Below, piece after piece: positions 1 to 9,189 of a DNA stretch of 64,000 nucleotides; the stretch's first letter is position 1; each line of letters opens with the position of its first letter. The notes beneath the pieces were generated by a model. The model did no database searches, had not been told where the DNA came from, and saw nothing but the letters and a program-made list of their open reading frames with translations. The DNA comes from Verrucomicrobiia bacterium (lineage in GTDB: Bacteria > Patescibacteriota > Saccharimonadia > Saccharimonadales > Saccharimonadaceae). A program made the position numbers and the translations under genes. The stretch covers positions 496,001 through 560,000 of the forward strand of contig DASPIB010000001.1 in NCBI GenBank assembly GCA_035629335.1, read 5' to 3'.

Positions 1-444
1 AAGAACAAAAAGCGAGTTGGGCGCGGTATTAGCGCCGGCCAAGGTAAAACTGCTGGCCGTGGGACCAAAGGTCAAAAAGCACGCACCGGCAAGAAACTGA
101 ACGCAACCTTCATGGGTGGTCAGCGGGCACTTATGCAAGCCGTGCCAAAGCTGAAAGGCTTTAAGAGCTTGCGCACTCCTGCCCAGGTAGTTTACTTTGA
201 AGACCTCAAGGCAGTTGAAGGTAAGACAGCTGATAACTTTACTCTTTTTGAAGCCGGGCTCATCATGACACCATTCCACAGTGTGAAGGTGATTGCTCGC
301 GGCGATCTTTCAAGCATCAAAGGGCTGACCCTGCGCACTCAGGGTGCCTCGAAGAGCGTAAAAGCTGCACTTGAAGCAAATGGTGGCGCTTTTGAGAAAA
401 TTGCGGTACCATTACAACAGAGTGCAAAGCAAAAAGCTGAATAA
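1..444 (+). CDS. rplO: 50S ribosomal protein L15, 5' partial
   Basis: The reading frame is open from base 1, so the gene begins before the window and only its C-terminal ~147 residues are seen. The visible start [19 protein letters not shown] is the basic, glycine-rich N-terminal region of bacterial L15, an assembly protein of the large subunit that contacts 23S rRNA. It lies directly upstream of secY, the usual order in the spc operon. An internal ATG at 112 is only a methionine of the same frame and not the start. Confidence 0.96.
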   Translation, partial: KNKKRVGRGISAGQGKTAGRGTKGQKARTGKKLNATFMGGQRALMQAVPKLKGFKSLRTPAQVVYFEDLKAVEGKTADNFTLFEAGLIMTPFHSVKVIARGDLSSIKGLTLRTQGASKSVKAALEANGGAFEKIAVPLQQSAKQKAE

Positions 445-513
445 ACCAAAAAGTAAAAGGGCGCTCAAATATTCTGAGCGTTCTTTTGCACCTAGAGAGG
501 GGGTAGCAATACG

Positions 514-1923
514 ATGAGATGGCGGACAATTTTCGCATCGCTAAAAAGTCGCGATATGCAAAAACGCCTATTAATCGTGCTCGGACTCATTATCGCTTAT
601 CGTTTCCTGGCACACATTCCGGTGCCAATCGCCGAGCCAACACAGCTCAAGGAAGTAATCGATAACTTAGTCTCGAGTAGTGATTTTGGTGGGTTCCTGA
701 ACTTACTAAGCGGTGGTGCGCTGGCGAGCTTTTCAATTGTGCTAGTTGGGCTTGGGCCGTATATTACGGCTTCGATTGTGATGCAACTGCTCACAAAAGT
801 CGTGCCGCGCTTTGAAGAGCTCCATAAAGACGGAGAATCTGGCCGTAAAAAGATTAATCAATGGACACGTATAGTATCTTTGCCGTTGGCAATTATTCAA
901 TCTATCGCGTTTATATTCATTCTTCGCCAAACTATCCTGGCGGGCAACACCACAGTGCTTGGAGAGACCACCATGGTTGAGTGGGTAGTGGCCGTCACGG
1001 CTATGACAGCCGGTTCACTGCTGCTTATGTGGCTTGGTGAACTAATGACTGAGCAGGGCGTCGGTAACGGTATTAGTTTACTGATTTTCGCTGGCATCAT
1101 TAGCCAGTTACCGCAAATACTCACGACAATTGGCACGTCACTATTTTCAGCTGAGGGCGATCGCTTGAACGTGTTCAATTGGTTTACGCTCCCAGTGAAT
1201 GCCACGGCCTTCTTTGTCACGGCTGCGGTGCTGATTTCTTCATTGCTCATATTGTATCTGTTAGTAAAAATTAATGAAGCACAACGCGTCATTAGCATTA
1301 ACTACGCAAAGCGGGTCCAAGGGAATAGCCAGTACGGTGGCGTGAAGAGTTTGATGCCGATTAAGCTGATTACCGCTGGCGTCGTGCCGGTTATCTTTGC
1401 GGTGGCTTTCTTGGCGCTGCCGGCGTTTATCGGTCAGCTTCTCGTTGCGACTGGCAATGAGGCCTATAAAGAGATTGGTAACAATCTTATACTCTGGTTC
1501 CAGGCGCCACAACCAGGAACGTTTACAGGCCTGGCAGCAACCGATTTTATTTATCCGGTTAGCTACTTTATCTTGGTTGTGATGTTCACCTATTTCTACA
1601 CGGGTATTGTCTTCAACACGGCAGAAATTTCAGAGAATCTTCAGCAGCAAGGTGGGTTTGTCGAGAACGTTCGCCCTGGTGCCAACACCGAGCGCTACCT
1701 CAAGACTATTGTTAATCGATTAACACTGTTCGGTTCGCTTGCGCTGGGTATAATCGCCATCCTGCCTTTCGTCGCTGAATATATATTCGCTCAGTTTGGC
1801 ATAAACGCAGCTAACCTAGCTATTGGCGGAACGGGCTTGCTAATTGTTGTTACAGTAGCCATTGAAGCCTTACGTCAAATTAATTCGCGTGCCCTCATGG
1901 TAACTTATGATGAATACCGATAA
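514..1923 (+). CDS. secY: Protein translocase subunit SecY
   Basis: 469 residues with about ten hydrophobic segments form the channel of the Sec translocon in the inner membrane. The region near residue 85 (GLGPYITASIVMQLL) and the segment around residue 270 (YAKRVQGNSQYGG) are typical SecY signatures. The ATG at 514 follows a strong Shine-Dalgarno (AGAGAGGGGG) by about 8 nt. It follows rplO; the usual adk and map genes are missing between it and infA. Its partner SecE is encoded at 34711. Confidence 0.97.
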   Translation: MRWRTIFASLKSRDMQKRLLIVLGLIIAYRFLAHIPVPIAEPTQLKEVIDNLVSSSDFGGFLNLLSGGALASFSIVLVGLGPYITASIVMQLLTKVVPRFEELHKDGESGRKKINQWTRIVSLPLAIIQSIAFIFILRQTILAGNTTVLGETTMVEWVVAVTAMTAGSLLLMWLGELMTEQGVGNGISLLIFAGIISQLPQILTTIGTSLFSAEGDRLNVFNWFTLPVNATAFFVTAAVLISSLLILYLLVKINEAQRVISINYAKRVQGNSQYGGVKSLMPIKLITAGVVPVIFAVAFLALPAFIGQLLVATGNEAYKEIGNNLILWFQAPQPGTFTGLAATDFIYPVSYFILVVMFTYFYTGIVFNTAEISENLQQQGGFVENVRPGANTERYLKTIVNRLTLFGSLALGIIAILPFVAEYIFAQFGINAANLAIGGTGLLIVVTVAIEALRQINSRALMVTYDEYR

Positions 1924-1938
1924 AAATACTAAAATCAC

Positions 1939-1967
1939 TTTACCTTTTGTGCAGTTTACTGTATAAT
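1939..1967 (+). promoter_or_regulatory. Promoter for infA and the alpha operon
   Basis: TTTACC at 1939-1944 and TATAAT at 1962-1967 are separated by 17 nt. The expected transcription start is about 8-9 nt before the infA ATG at 1983, and no Shine-Dalgarno fits in that space. The infA transcript would therefore be nearly leaderless. Confidence 0.65.
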
Positions 1968-1982
1968 TCACTATTGTAGTTT

Positions 1983-2213
1983 ATGGCTGAACAAAAAGGA
2001 GTAATCAAGGTAATCGGAACGGTAGTGAAACCACTACCCGGTGCTGAATTTATCGTCCGACTCGAGAATGGCCATGAAGTCACAGCACGTATTTCAGGAA
2101 GGATGCGTCGTAATTCTATCCGGTTAGTGCTTAATGACAAAGTCGAAGTTGAGTTGAGCCCCTACGACCTTACAAGGGGTAGAATCAGCTACCGGCTAAA
2201 AGATCAATCATAA
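1983..2213 (+). CDS. infA: Translation initiation factor IF-1
   Basis: 76 residues forming a single S1/OB-fold domain; the motif [10 protein letters not shown] matches the conserved IF-1 core (GKMRKNxIRI). IF-1 occupies the ribosomal A site during initiation with IF-2 and IF-3. The start ATG has no upstream Shine-Dalgarno and lies 15 nt after a TATAAT box, so translation probably starts near the 5' end of the mRNA. Length is normal (~72 residues). It is followed at once by rpmJ, as in most bacteria. Confidence 0.96.
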   Translation: MAEQKGVIKVIGTVVKPLPGAEFIVRLENGHEVTARISGRMRRNSIRLVLNDKVEVELSPYDLTRGRISYRLKDQS

Positions 2214-2238
2214 AAGATAAAGGGAGATTTTGCTCGTT

Positions 2239-2355
2239 GTGAAAGTTCGTCCTAGCGTCAAGAAAATTAGTCCTGGTGACCAGCTAGTGCGTCGTAAAGG
2301 ACGCCTGCGTGTCATTAACAAACGAAGACCTAAAAATAAGCAGAGGCAGGGATAG
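2239..2355 (+). CDS. rpmJ: 50S ribosomal protein L36, zinc-free form
   Basis: A 38-residue protein starting with GTG at 2239, with AGGGAG about 12 nt upstream. [10 protein letters not shown] at the N-terminus and the KNKQRQG end are diagnostic for L36. The usual zinc ribbon (three Cys and one His) is absent: the segment after residue 10 reads [16 protein letters not shown] and contains no cysteine. This is the C-minus form of the protein. It lies between infA and rpsM as expected. Confidence 0.93.
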   Translation: MKVRPSVKKISPGDQLVRRKGRLRVINKRRPKNKQRQG

Positions 2356-2358
2356 CAT

Positions 2359-2745
2359 ATGGCCAGAATAGCTGGAGTAACCATACCGACTGAAAAACAA
2401 ATACAGATAAGCCTGAGATACATCTATGGCATTGGTCCACTTTTCGCTGCACAAATCCTCGAAAAGGCGAAAGTTGAGCCTACGAAGCGCGTAAAAGACC
2501 TTGGTGAAGACGAATTGAAGCGAATTCGCGAAGTAATCGATAGTGACTATACTGTCGAGGGTGACCTACAACGAATTGTATCGAACAACATCAAGCGCCT
2601 TAAAGACATCAACGCTTACCGTGGCTTGCGACACAAGAATAATTTGCCCGTACGCGGACAGCGAACTCGCACCAATGCACGAACTCGCAAGGGCAAGAAA
2701 ACTACCGTCGGCGGCACTAAGAAGAAAGCACCATCAAAGACCTAA
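2359..2745 (+). CDS. rpsM: 30S ribosomal protein S13
   Basis: 128 residues beginning [10 protein letters not shown], the conserved S13 N-terminus, with the helix-two-turn-helix region and the basic C-terminal tail ([16 protein letters not shown]) that reaches the P-site tRNA. It sits in the head of the small subunit. The start follows rpmJ by 3 nt, so the genes are co-transcribed. Length is near the usual 118-126 residues. Confidence 0.97.
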   Translation: MARIAGVTIPTEKQIQISLRYIYGIGPLFAAQILEKAKVEPTKRVKDLGEDELKRIREVIDSDYTVEGDLQRIVSNNIKRLKDINAYRGLRHKNNLPVRGQRTRTNARTRKGKKTTVGGTKKKAPSKT

Positions 2746-2757
2746 AGGATATAATGT

Positions 2758-3150
2758 ATGGCAGAAAATAAGACTTCTACACGAAAGAAACAGCGACGTT
2801 CAGTACCAAGCGGGCAACTTCACGTTCAGGCTACCTTTAATAATACTATCGTTACCTTTACTGACAAAAAGGGTAACGTTTTGGCTGCATCAAGCGCTGG
2901 CGCTTGTGGTTTCCGCGGCAGCAAAAAGGGCACCGCGTATGCTGCTCAGATTGCAAGCGAGAAAGCTGCCGAAGCCGCAAAACAGTTGTATGGTTTAAAC
3001 TCAGTTGACGTGTTCATTAAAGGCGTTGGCCTCGGACGTGATGCTGCTGTTCGCGCACTTCAGAATTTTGATATTGTCGTTGAAAGCATTAAAGACGTTA
3101 CCGGTATTCCATTTGGTGGCGTTCGTCCACGCAAGCAGAGGAGAGCGTAG
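2758..3150 (+). CDS. rpsK: 30S ribosomal protein S11
   Basis: 130 residues with the S11 signatures NNTIVTFTDKKGNVL and AAVRALQNFDIVVESIKDVT, and the basic C-terminal GGVRPRKQRRA. S11 is part of the 30S platform near the E site and the 3' end of 16S rRNA. It lies 12 nt after rpsM and 3 nt before rpsD in the alpha operon. Confidence 0.97.
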   Translation: MAENKTSTRKKQRRSVPSGQLHVQATFNNTIVTFTDKKGNVLAASSAGACGFRGSKKGTAYAAQIASEKAAEAAKQLYGLNSVDVFIKGVGLGRDAAVRALQNFDIVVESIKDVTGIPFGGVRPRKQRRA

Positions 3151-3153
3151 AAC

Positions 3154-3771
3154 ATGGCACGAGATCGTAGTCCAATTGTAAAACAAAGTCGCCGCGAAGG
3201 ATATGCACTGCATCCGAAGGCGCACAAGATCATGATTAAGAAAAGCGGCATTCCTGGACAGCACGGCCGCAGTCGTCAGGGTAAAGCTAGTTTGTACGCT
3301 GTACAGCTTCGTGAAAAGCAAAAAGTTCGCCGCCTATACGGCTTACTGGAAAAGCAATTCTCACGATTAATGGCTGAAGCCAGCCGTACCGCCGGCCAGT
3401 CTGGTGAAACGCTCCTGCAATTACTCGAACGTCGACTCGACAATGCTGTCTACCGCGCTGGTCTCGCTACAAGCCGACGAGCCGCCCGACAGCTGGTCAG
3501 TCACGGTCACTTCATGCTCAATGGCCGCCGCGTCGACATTCCTTCAATCCGCCTTAAAGAAGGTGATGAGATTGTTGTTCGCCCAAAGAGCAAAGAGTCA
3601 ACCTATTTCAAAGAAATCGATCAGGTAGTAAACAACACCAGTCAAGCACCACTGAGCTGGCTAAAGAGCGACACGAAAAAACTCACCATCAAAGTTACCG
3701 GCGTACCAAAGCGAGAAGAAGCAGAGCCTGAAATCAATGAGCAGCTAATCGTTGAGTACTACTCACGCTAA
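3154..3771 (+). CDS. rpsD: 30S ribosomal protein S4
   Basis: 205 residues, a primary 16S-binding assembly protein. The N-terminal part (IPGQHGRSRQGKASLYAVQL) and the S4 RNA-binding domain (RLDNAVYRAGLATSRRAARQ, then LVSHGHFMLNGRRVDIPS) are visible. The N-terminus has no cysteines, so it belongs to the zinc-free S4 type. In many bacteria S4 is the translational repressor of this operon; no leader structure was confirmed here. Confidence 0.97.
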   Translation: MARDRSPIVKQSRREGYALHPKAHKIMIKKSGIPGQHGRSRQGKASLYAVQLREKQKVRRLYGLLEKQFSRLMAEASRTAGQSGETLLQLLERRLDNAVYRAGLATSRRAARQLVSHGHFMLNGRRVDIPSIRLKEGDEIVVRPKSKESTYFKEIDQVVNNTSQAPLSWLKSDTKKLTIKVTGVPKREEAEPEINEQLIVEYYSR

Positions 3772-3791
3772 AAGAGTAAGGAGCAAATAAA

Positions 3792-4715
3792 GTGTCAAAA
3801 GTAATTCACAACCCAACACTCGCCAGCGTAGATGATCATTCATCTACCAGCGCAACATTCACCGTTGAGCCGCTCCACACGGGCTACGGCACCACCTTAG
3901 GCAACAGCCTTCGCCGCGTACTGCTTTCGAGCATTGCTGGTGCTGCTATCGTTGCTTTCCGTATTGAAGGCGCCACTCACGAGTTCACCACAATTAAAGG
4001 CATTAAAGAAGACGTCGTTGACATCATGCTTAACCTTAAAAGCGTTCGTCTTCGCGCCCACACCGATGGCCCATTCGAGCTCCGTCTTGAAAAGAAGGGC
4101 GCCGGAGCGATTACGGCTGCCGACATTAAAGCAACTGCCGACATCGAAATCGTCAACCCAGATGCCTATATCGCCACCGTCGACGATCCAAATACCAATG
4201 TGGTCATGGATATTGTCGTTGAAACCGGCCGCGGCTACCGCACCATCGAAGAATCGAGCGAAAAGCGTATTCACAGCGATATGATCGCTATTGACGCAAT
4301 CTTTAGCCCCGTACAACGCGTTCGCTACAAGGTGGAAGATACCCGCGTAGGTCAAATGACCGACCTCAACAAATTGATGATCACCATTGATACCGATGGC
4401 TCAATCTCACCGCGCGAAGCCTTCGAAGAAGCAGCAGCGATTTTGGTTAATCAATTTACCGCACTTGCTGGTAGCACTAAGGTCGAAGCCGCACCTGCTG
4501 TTGGCCAAGCTAAAGACGATGCAAGCTCTGAGCTCGACACGCCTATTGAAGACCTAAACCTCAGTGCTCGTACCGCAAATGCATTAATAAATAATGATAT
4601 CCGTACTGTCCACGACCTAGTAACCCTCAGCGAGGCCGACCTTCGTGAACTCAAAGGCTTTGGTACCAAGGCCCTTGATGAGGTCAAGGATAAATTGGCG
4701 GAGTTGGAGCTTTAA
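3792..4715 (+). CDS. rpoA: RNA polymerase alpha subunit
   Basis: 307 residues starting at GTG 3792, with GAGTAAGGAG about 10 nt upstream. The N-terminal dimerisation domain carries GYGTTLGNSLRRVLLSS, and the C-terminal domain (LNLSARTANALINNDIRTV, then LKGFGTKALDEVKDKL) is the helix-hairpin-helix module that binds UP elements and activators. A short Ala/Asp-rich linker around residues 230-245 joins them. It lies between rpsD and rplQ as usual. Confidence 0.97.
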   Translation: MSKVIHNPTLASVDDHSSTSATFTVEPLHTGYGTTLGNSLRRVLLSSIAGAAIVAFRIEGATHEFTTIKGIKEDVVDIMLNLKSVRLRAHTDGPFELRLEKKGAGAITAADIKATADIEIVNPDAYIATVDDPNTNVVMDIVVETGRGYRTIEESSEKRIHSDMIAIDAIFSPVQRVRYKVEDTRVGQMTDLNKLMITIDTDGSISPREAFEEAAAILVNQFTALAGSTKVEAAPAVGQAKDDASSELDTPIEDLNLSARTANALINNDIRTVHDLVTLSEADLRELKGFGTKALDEVKDKLAELEL

Positions 4716-4717
4716 AA

Positions 4718-5125
4718 ATGCATAGGCATGGATATAAAGGAAGAAAGTTTGGTCGTGAACGCGATCAACGAAACGCCCTCCTCAAAGGGCTGGTTGTGAG
4801 CCTTATCGAACACGGCAAGATTGAGACAACTTTGCCAAAAGCAAAGGAAATTGTTCCAGTCATTGAAAAACTAATAACCAAAGCCAAGAAAGGCGACCTC
4901 CATAACCGGCGCCAAATCATTGCAAATACCGGCTCGATTGACGCTGCTCATCGACTAGTTGACGTTATCGCACCCCAGCTTGGCGGTCGAGATAGCGGCC
5001 ATGTCCGTGTGTCGCGTACCCGCTTGCGAGTTGGTGATAACGCCCAGCTTGCCAGCGTTAGTTTTGTCGACGAAATTAGTGACAAGCCTCAGGTAGCTCC
5101 GGCTAAAGAAGAGGTGAAAGCATAA
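4718..5125 (+). CDS. rplQ: 50S ribosomal protein L17
   Basis: 135 residues beginning MHRHGYKGRKFGRERDQRNA, the highly conserved L17 start. It lies near the exit tunnel of the large subunit. The ATG comes 2 nt after the rpoA stop, which suggests translational coupling. A short charged C-terminal tail (APAKEEVKA) is added to the core domain. Confidence 0.96.
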   Translation: MHRHGYKGRKFGRERDQRNALLKGLVVSLIEHGKIETTLPKAKEIVPVIEKLITKAKKGDLHNRRQIIANTGSIDAAHRLVDVIAPQLGGRDSGHVRVSRTRLRVGDNAQLASVSFVDEISDKPQVAPAKEEVKA

Positions 5126-5127
5126 CT

Positions 5128-5565
5128 ATGAATACGAAAACATATTCTCAGAAACCAGCAGAAGTAACCCGCAAATGGGTAGTAATCGATGCGTCATCAG
5201 CACCGCTCGGCCGCATTTCTACCACAATTGCTCGTTATTTAACCGGTAAATATAAGCCAACCTTTACCCCACATATTGATGGCGGTGACTACGTAGTAGT
5301 TATAAACGCTGCTGCCGCTGTGGTAACTGGCGATAAAGAAAAAGCAAAGACCTACTACCGCCACAGTGGATTCCCTGGTGGAATTACTAGCGCTAGCCTG
5401 GCAGAAGTTCGCGAAAAAGATCCTGCGCGTGTTATTACTGAAGCAGTAAAGGGTATGCTTCCTAAGAATAAACTTGCGGCTGAACGCCTGAAGCGCCTCA
5501 AAGTATTCACTGGCAGCGAACACACCCATGCCGCACAAAAACCTGAGAAAGTAGAGGTGAAATAA
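5128..5565 (+). CDS. rplM: 50S ribosomal protein L13
   Basis: 145 residues with the L13 features WVVIDASSAPLGRISTTIAR and YYRHSGFPGGIT. It is an early 23S-binding assembly protein. The gene overlaps rpsI by one base (TAATG), so the two are probably translationally coupled. Confidence 0.96.
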   Translation: MNTKTYSQKPAEVTRKWVVIDASSAPLGRISTTIARYLTGKYKPTFTPHIDGGDYVVVINAAAAVVTGDKEKAKTYYRHSGFPGGITSASLAEVREKDPARVITEAVKGMLPKNKLAAERLKRLKVFTGSEHTHAAQKPEKVEVK

Positions 5566-5963
5566 TGGCGAATACTACATATTTCTACGGCCTCGGCCGT
5601 CGTAAAAGCGCAACTGCAACCGCACGCCTACTTAAAGGCAAAGGTGCAATTGTTATTAACGGCAAGCCAGCCGAAGAATACCTTAACGGTAATAAAACTT
5701 TGTTAGCTGAAATCTCTGATCCACTGGCACTTGTTAGTAAACAAAAAGAATTTGATGTCTCACTGCTTGTTAAGGGCGGTGGCCTAAGCGGTCAAGTCGA
5801 TGCAGCAAAACTGGCTATCTCAAAAGCTCTGAGTGTCATGAACGAAGATCTTCGTGGCACCCTAAAGAAAGCACGGTTACTCAAGCGTGACTCTCGTGAA
5901 AAAGAACGAAAGAAGTACGGCCTCCGATCGGCGCGTAAACGCGAACAGTTCTCGAAGCGTTAA
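5565..5963 (+). CDS. rpsI: 30S ribosomal protein S9
   Basis: 132 residues starting near YGLGRRKSATATARL and ending in the basic tail KYGLRSARKREQFSKR, which reaches the P-site tRNA. It is the last gene of the ribosomal/alpha cluster: a clear terminator follows immediately and the next gene is on the other strand. Confidence 0.97.
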   Translation: MANTTYFYGLGRRKSATATARLLKGKGAIVINGKPAEEYLNGNKTLLAEISDPLALVSKQKEFDVSLLVKGGGLSGQVDAAKLAISKALSVMNEDLRGTLKKARLLKRDSREKERKKYGLRSARKREQFSKR

Positions 5964-5964
5964 T

Positions 5965-5999
5965 AAAAAATCCAGCTCCATCACCGAGCTGGATTTTTT
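5965..5999. terminator. Bidirectional intrinsic terminator after rpsI
   Basis: An 8-bp stem (TCCAGCTC with GAGCTGGA), a 7-nt loop, an A6 run before and a T6 run after. It can stop the ribosomal operon on the plus strand and the GH63-type gene on the minus strand, whose stop codon lies inside the T tract. Confidence 0.9.
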
Positions 6000-7236
6000 A
6001 TTGCCACATATCAAGCACTAGCCCGCCCCAAGTAAAGCCAGCGGCGCCATGGCCTTCGCCGGTTAATGGGTCGTAGTACTCTCGAAAACCAGATTTCTTG
6101 AGCAGTGCCAGCGAATCCTTAGCAATCCTATCGGCTTCTTCTAAAAAACCGTACTGTCGCAAACCTTTAATGATCAGCCAGTTCGACGCCATCCACACTG
6201 GGCCTCGCCAGTTTGTACCGGTCCACCAATCACCACGCCAATCGCCGCTCGGGTCAAAGCTTGGCTCGTTCTTAGCGACTGTCGGTACACTATAGGGCGT
6301 TTTAAACGTCTCTGGGTTAAGCAGCATCGAGTCTACCAACGTCATCGCTTCAGCGGCGCTTAAAAGGCCGGCATACAGTGGCATAAATATCCCCCAGGTT
6401 TTAGCTGGAATCACCTTTAGGGCATCGCCGTAGCCCATGGTTGAAAGAAACAGCCCGTCATGGTAAAACTTCTCACGCATAGCCTGCTTCATGGCAAGAT
6501 GTTTTTGGTAAGACCAATCGGCAATTTCGTATTCTTGCACCAAATCAGCCAGCCGGGCGGTAATGGCTAAACTTTCGCATAAAATACTATTAATCGGCAC
6601 GTCACGTACCCAGTGCCGGACATCCATGCGCTGCTTCACGACAAATCGGGCATCGCGCCAATCGTGCACTAGTTTAAGACGTGAAGAAAAATTATCGACG
6701 AACTGATGCTTTGGGTTTGTAAAACCGAGCGCCATATCAAACCGCGGCGAATTATCTTCGCCGGATTCATCTGGGTTAATAACCCCTATTAAGTGCGTGT
6801 GTCGTGGGTCACGATGACGAAATAAATACCGGTGAAATTTATCTATCCGCGGCACCATTTCTTTTACAAACTCGAGGTCTGGCTCGCGCGCATTAATCTT
6901 ATCGACCGCTGCGGCAATGAGTGGCGGTTGCGTAATGCTGCTGGTGCGCCGTTTGCCCCAGCTTATCTCGGGGAAAAAACTTTTTTTCACCGGTTGCCAG
7001 TAAATCATGTGGGGGATCATACCATTTGAAAATTGCGCGCTTACCAATGACCGCAGCTCGGCCTTCGCTGCTTGGCTATCAAAATAACTTAACGTAACGG
7101 CGTGAAAACAGCTATCCCATAGCCACTGATACGGGTAAGTATCTTCTGATGGCACAGTATAGAGGTGACCTTTTACCTGTCGTCGATTTTTGGCATATAA
7201 CAGCTTCACCTGCTCGCGCAGTTCGTCAGTAATCAT
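5998..7236 (-). CDS. GH63-type alpha-glycosidase
   Basis: 412 residues with an (alpha/alpha)6-barrel glycosidase pattern. Visible motifs are QWLWDSCFHA near the N-terminus, ESGEDNSPRFD (the Asp is the likely general acid in GH63) and FREYYDPLTGEGHGAAGFTW with the likely catalytic-base Glu. GH63 enzymes release glucose or mannosyl units from small glycosides such as glucosylglycerate or from oligosaccharides. No signal peptide is seen, so it is cytoplasmic. The start was set at 7236 because TACAAT lies exactly 6 nt upstream, giving a leaderless mRNA; an ATG 7 codons earlier has no ribosome binding site. The exact substrate is unknown. Confidence 0.8.
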   Translation of the reverse strand: MITDELREQVKLLYAKNRRQVKGHLYTVPSEDTYPYQWLWDSCFHAVTLSYFDSQAAKAELRSLVSAQFSNGMIPHMIYWQPVKKSFFPEISWGKRRTSSITQPPLIAAAVDKINAREPDLEFVKEMVPRIDKFHRYLFRHRDPRHTHLIGVINPDESGEDNSPRFDMALGFTNPKHQFVDNFSSRLKLVHDWRDARFVVKQRMDVRHWVRDVPINSILCESLAITARLADLVQEYEIADWSYQKHLAMKQAMREKFYHDGLFLSTMGYGDALKVIPAKTWGIFMPLYAGLLSAAEAMTLVDSMLLNPETFKTPYSVPTVAKNEPSFDPSGDWRGDWWTGTNWRGPVWMASNWLIIKGLRQYGFLEEADRIAKDSLALLKKSGFREYYDPLTGEGHGAAGFTWGGLVLDMWQ

Positions 7237-7297
7237 AACCATATTGTAGCAAGCCATTTCAAGAATTAGCTAATAAAAGGTATAATAAGGGGTAATT

Positions 7298-8347
7298 ATG
7301 CAAAAAGATACTATTCTGACCGGTATTCGGAGTAATGATGAATTGACGCTTGGTAATTACATAGGCGCAATATTGCCTATGGTGCGTTTGCAGCAAGAAC
7401 TTGCCGGCTCGCACCAAATCAACATGTTCATACCTGATCTTCATAGCTTTACCACGCCTATCGACCACAGTGTGCTGTATGATAATGTGTTAAAAGGCTT
7501 CGCTTATTATGTGGCGGCCGGGCTCGACCTCGAACAGCCTGATACGTTTATCTATCGCCAAAGTTATATCTCTGCCCACGCCGAGCTAACCTGGATACTC
7601 GACTGCTTCACGTATTACGGCGAAATGACCCGCATGACGCAGTTCAAGGATAAATCTGCTCAACATCAAGGTAACATCACCGTGGGTTTGCTCAATTATC
7701 CGGTGCTCATGGCCGCCGATATCTTGCTATATAACGCCAAATGGGTGCCGGTTGGCGACGATCAAACACAGCACCTCGAAATTACCCGGGATATCGCCCA
7801 GCGGCTTAACCATAAATTTGCCGATATCTTTCCAGATGGAGTGTTTGTGGTGCCAGAAGAAGTAAAGAAACAGGTTGCCTTCAAAAAACAAACTGCTGGC
7901 GGCCGAGTAATGAGCCTCACCGATCCGACGAAAAAAATGAGTAAAAGCCTTAAAGACCCTAAAGGCACTATCCTGCTTAGCGACGAACCGGCTGCGGCTG
8001 CTAAAAAAGTAATGAGTGCTACCACTGACAGCGAGGGGGTTATCCATTACGACACCGCCAAGCAGCCAGGAGTCAGCAACTTACTTGAAATCTTAGCTGT
8101 ACTATCTGGCCAGCCGCTTGAATCTGTGGTTGCCGACTGGACAGGCAAAGACCGTTACGGAGATTTAAAGAAAGCCGTCGCAACTGCCGTGGAGGAGTTT
8201 TTGAGCGGCTTTCAGCAGCGATATCACCAAATCGATACCCAACATTTAATCAAAAAGCTCGAACAAGACGAAGCGGCCATGCGAAGCATTGCCAACGCTA
8301 CTTTGCTCCGAGCACAGCGAGCGGTCGGCTTGCGGCCACGGGAGTAA
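7298..8347 (+). CDS. trpS: Tryptophanyl-tRNA synthetase
   Basis: 349 residues of the class I TrpRS fold, which charges tRNA-Trp (that tRNA is at 20100). The ATP-binding HIGH motif appears as TLGN in ELTLGNYIGAI, like the TIGN of Bacillus TrpRS. The second motif is KKMSKS. GLLNYPVLMAADILLYNAKW is a conserved TrpRS stretch. TATAAT at 7281 and an AAGGGG ribosome binding site 5 nt before ATG support the start. The promoter region is shared with the divergent GH63-type gene. The next gene begins 2 nt after its stop. Confidence 0.94.
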   Translation: MQKDTILTGIRSNDELTLGNYIGAILPMVRLQQELAGSHQINMFIPDLHSFTTPIDHSVLYDNVLKGFAYYVAAGLDLEQPDTFIYRQSYISAHAELTWILDCFTYYGEMTRMTQFKDKSAQHQGNITVGLLNYPVLMAADILLYNAKWVPVGDDQTQHLEITRDIAQRLNHKFADIFPDGVFVVPEEVKKQVAFKKQTAGGRVMSLTDPTKKMSKSLKDPKGTILLSDEPAAAAKKVMSATTDSEGVIHYDTAKQPGVSNLLEILAVLSGQPLESVVADWTGKDRYGDLKKAVATAVEEFLSGFQQRYHQIDTQHLIKKLEQDEAAMRSIANATLLRAQRAVGLRPRE

Positions 8348-8349
8348 CA

Positions 8350-9189
8350 ATGCGACTTGATGCTTATTTAGCTGAATTTTGGCCCGAGCATTCCCGAACA
8401 ACCTGGCAAAAATACTGCACTCAAGGGTTCGTAAAGGTGAATGGTGAGGTTATTACATCGCCCAACAAACAGCTCAGCGAAGACGACATCGTCACGGTGG
8501 ACGTACCAGAAGCTGCACCGATTGCCCCGCTCGACCTGCCGGTGCTTTATGAAGATGAAAATGTAGTGGTCATCAATAAGCCGGCTGGTATTTTGACACA
8601 TGCCAAGGGCGAGCAGCTTGAAGAATTCACGGTGGCAGAATTTATGCGGCCCCGAACAACTTTTGGCACCGAAGGCAATCGGCCGGGGATTATCCATCGC
8701 CTCGACCGTGACACGAGTGGCGTGCTCATTGCTGCTAAAAATCCGGAAGCGGCGAGTTTGCTGGGGAAGCAATTTTCAGAGCGAAAAGTAAAAAAGACGT
8801 ACGTTGCCGTAGTAACCGGTGTACCTGAAGTTGCGACCGCCAAAATTGATCTGCCCATCGGGCGTAATCCTAAGGCGCCAGCAACATTTCGTGTTGATAA
8901 AAACGGCAAGGCAGCTGAAACAGTATTCGAAACCCTGGCGCATAACGACCGCGAAACCCTGCTGCTCCTGAAGCCGCTCACTGGGCGAACGCACCAATTA
9001 CGGGTGCACATGGCTTATTTGAACTGTCCGATAAAAGGCGATCGTGTGTATGGTACGCCTGCCGAACGCCTGTTTTTGCACGCCTGGCAGCTAGAAATTA
9101 CCGTTCCTGGCGGTATACGAAAAACGTTTATCGCTCCCGTTCCGGATGACTTTACCGAGCAATTTAACTATGTCCTTGCAGCTGCATAG
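8350..9189 (+). CDS. RluA/RluD-family 23S rRNA pseudouridine synthase
   Basis: 279 residues. An N-terminal S4-like RNA-binding domain (residues ~1-60, RLDAYLAEF) is followed by the catalytic domain with HRLDRDTSGVLIAAK, whose Asp is the catalytic residue, and GRTHQLRVHMAYL. The family isomerises uridine in rRNA or tRNA. The S4 domain and length best fit the RluD type, but the target uridine cannot be told from sequence. It lies between trpS and the delta'-like gene in one operon. Confidence 0.92.
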   Translation: MRLDAYLAEFWPEHSRTTWQKYCTQGFVKVNGEVITSPNKQLSEDDIVTVDVPEAAPIAPLDLPVLYEDENVVVINKPAGILTHAKGEQLEEFTVAEFMRPRTTFGTEGNRPGIIHRLDRDTSGVLIAAKNPEAASLLGKQFSERKVKKTYVAVVTGVPEVATAKIDLPIGRNPKAPATFRVDKNGKAAETVFETLAHNDRETLLLLKPLTGRTHQLRVHMAYLNCPIKGDRVYGTPAERLFLHAWQLEITVPGGIRKTFIAPVPDDFTEQFNYVLAAA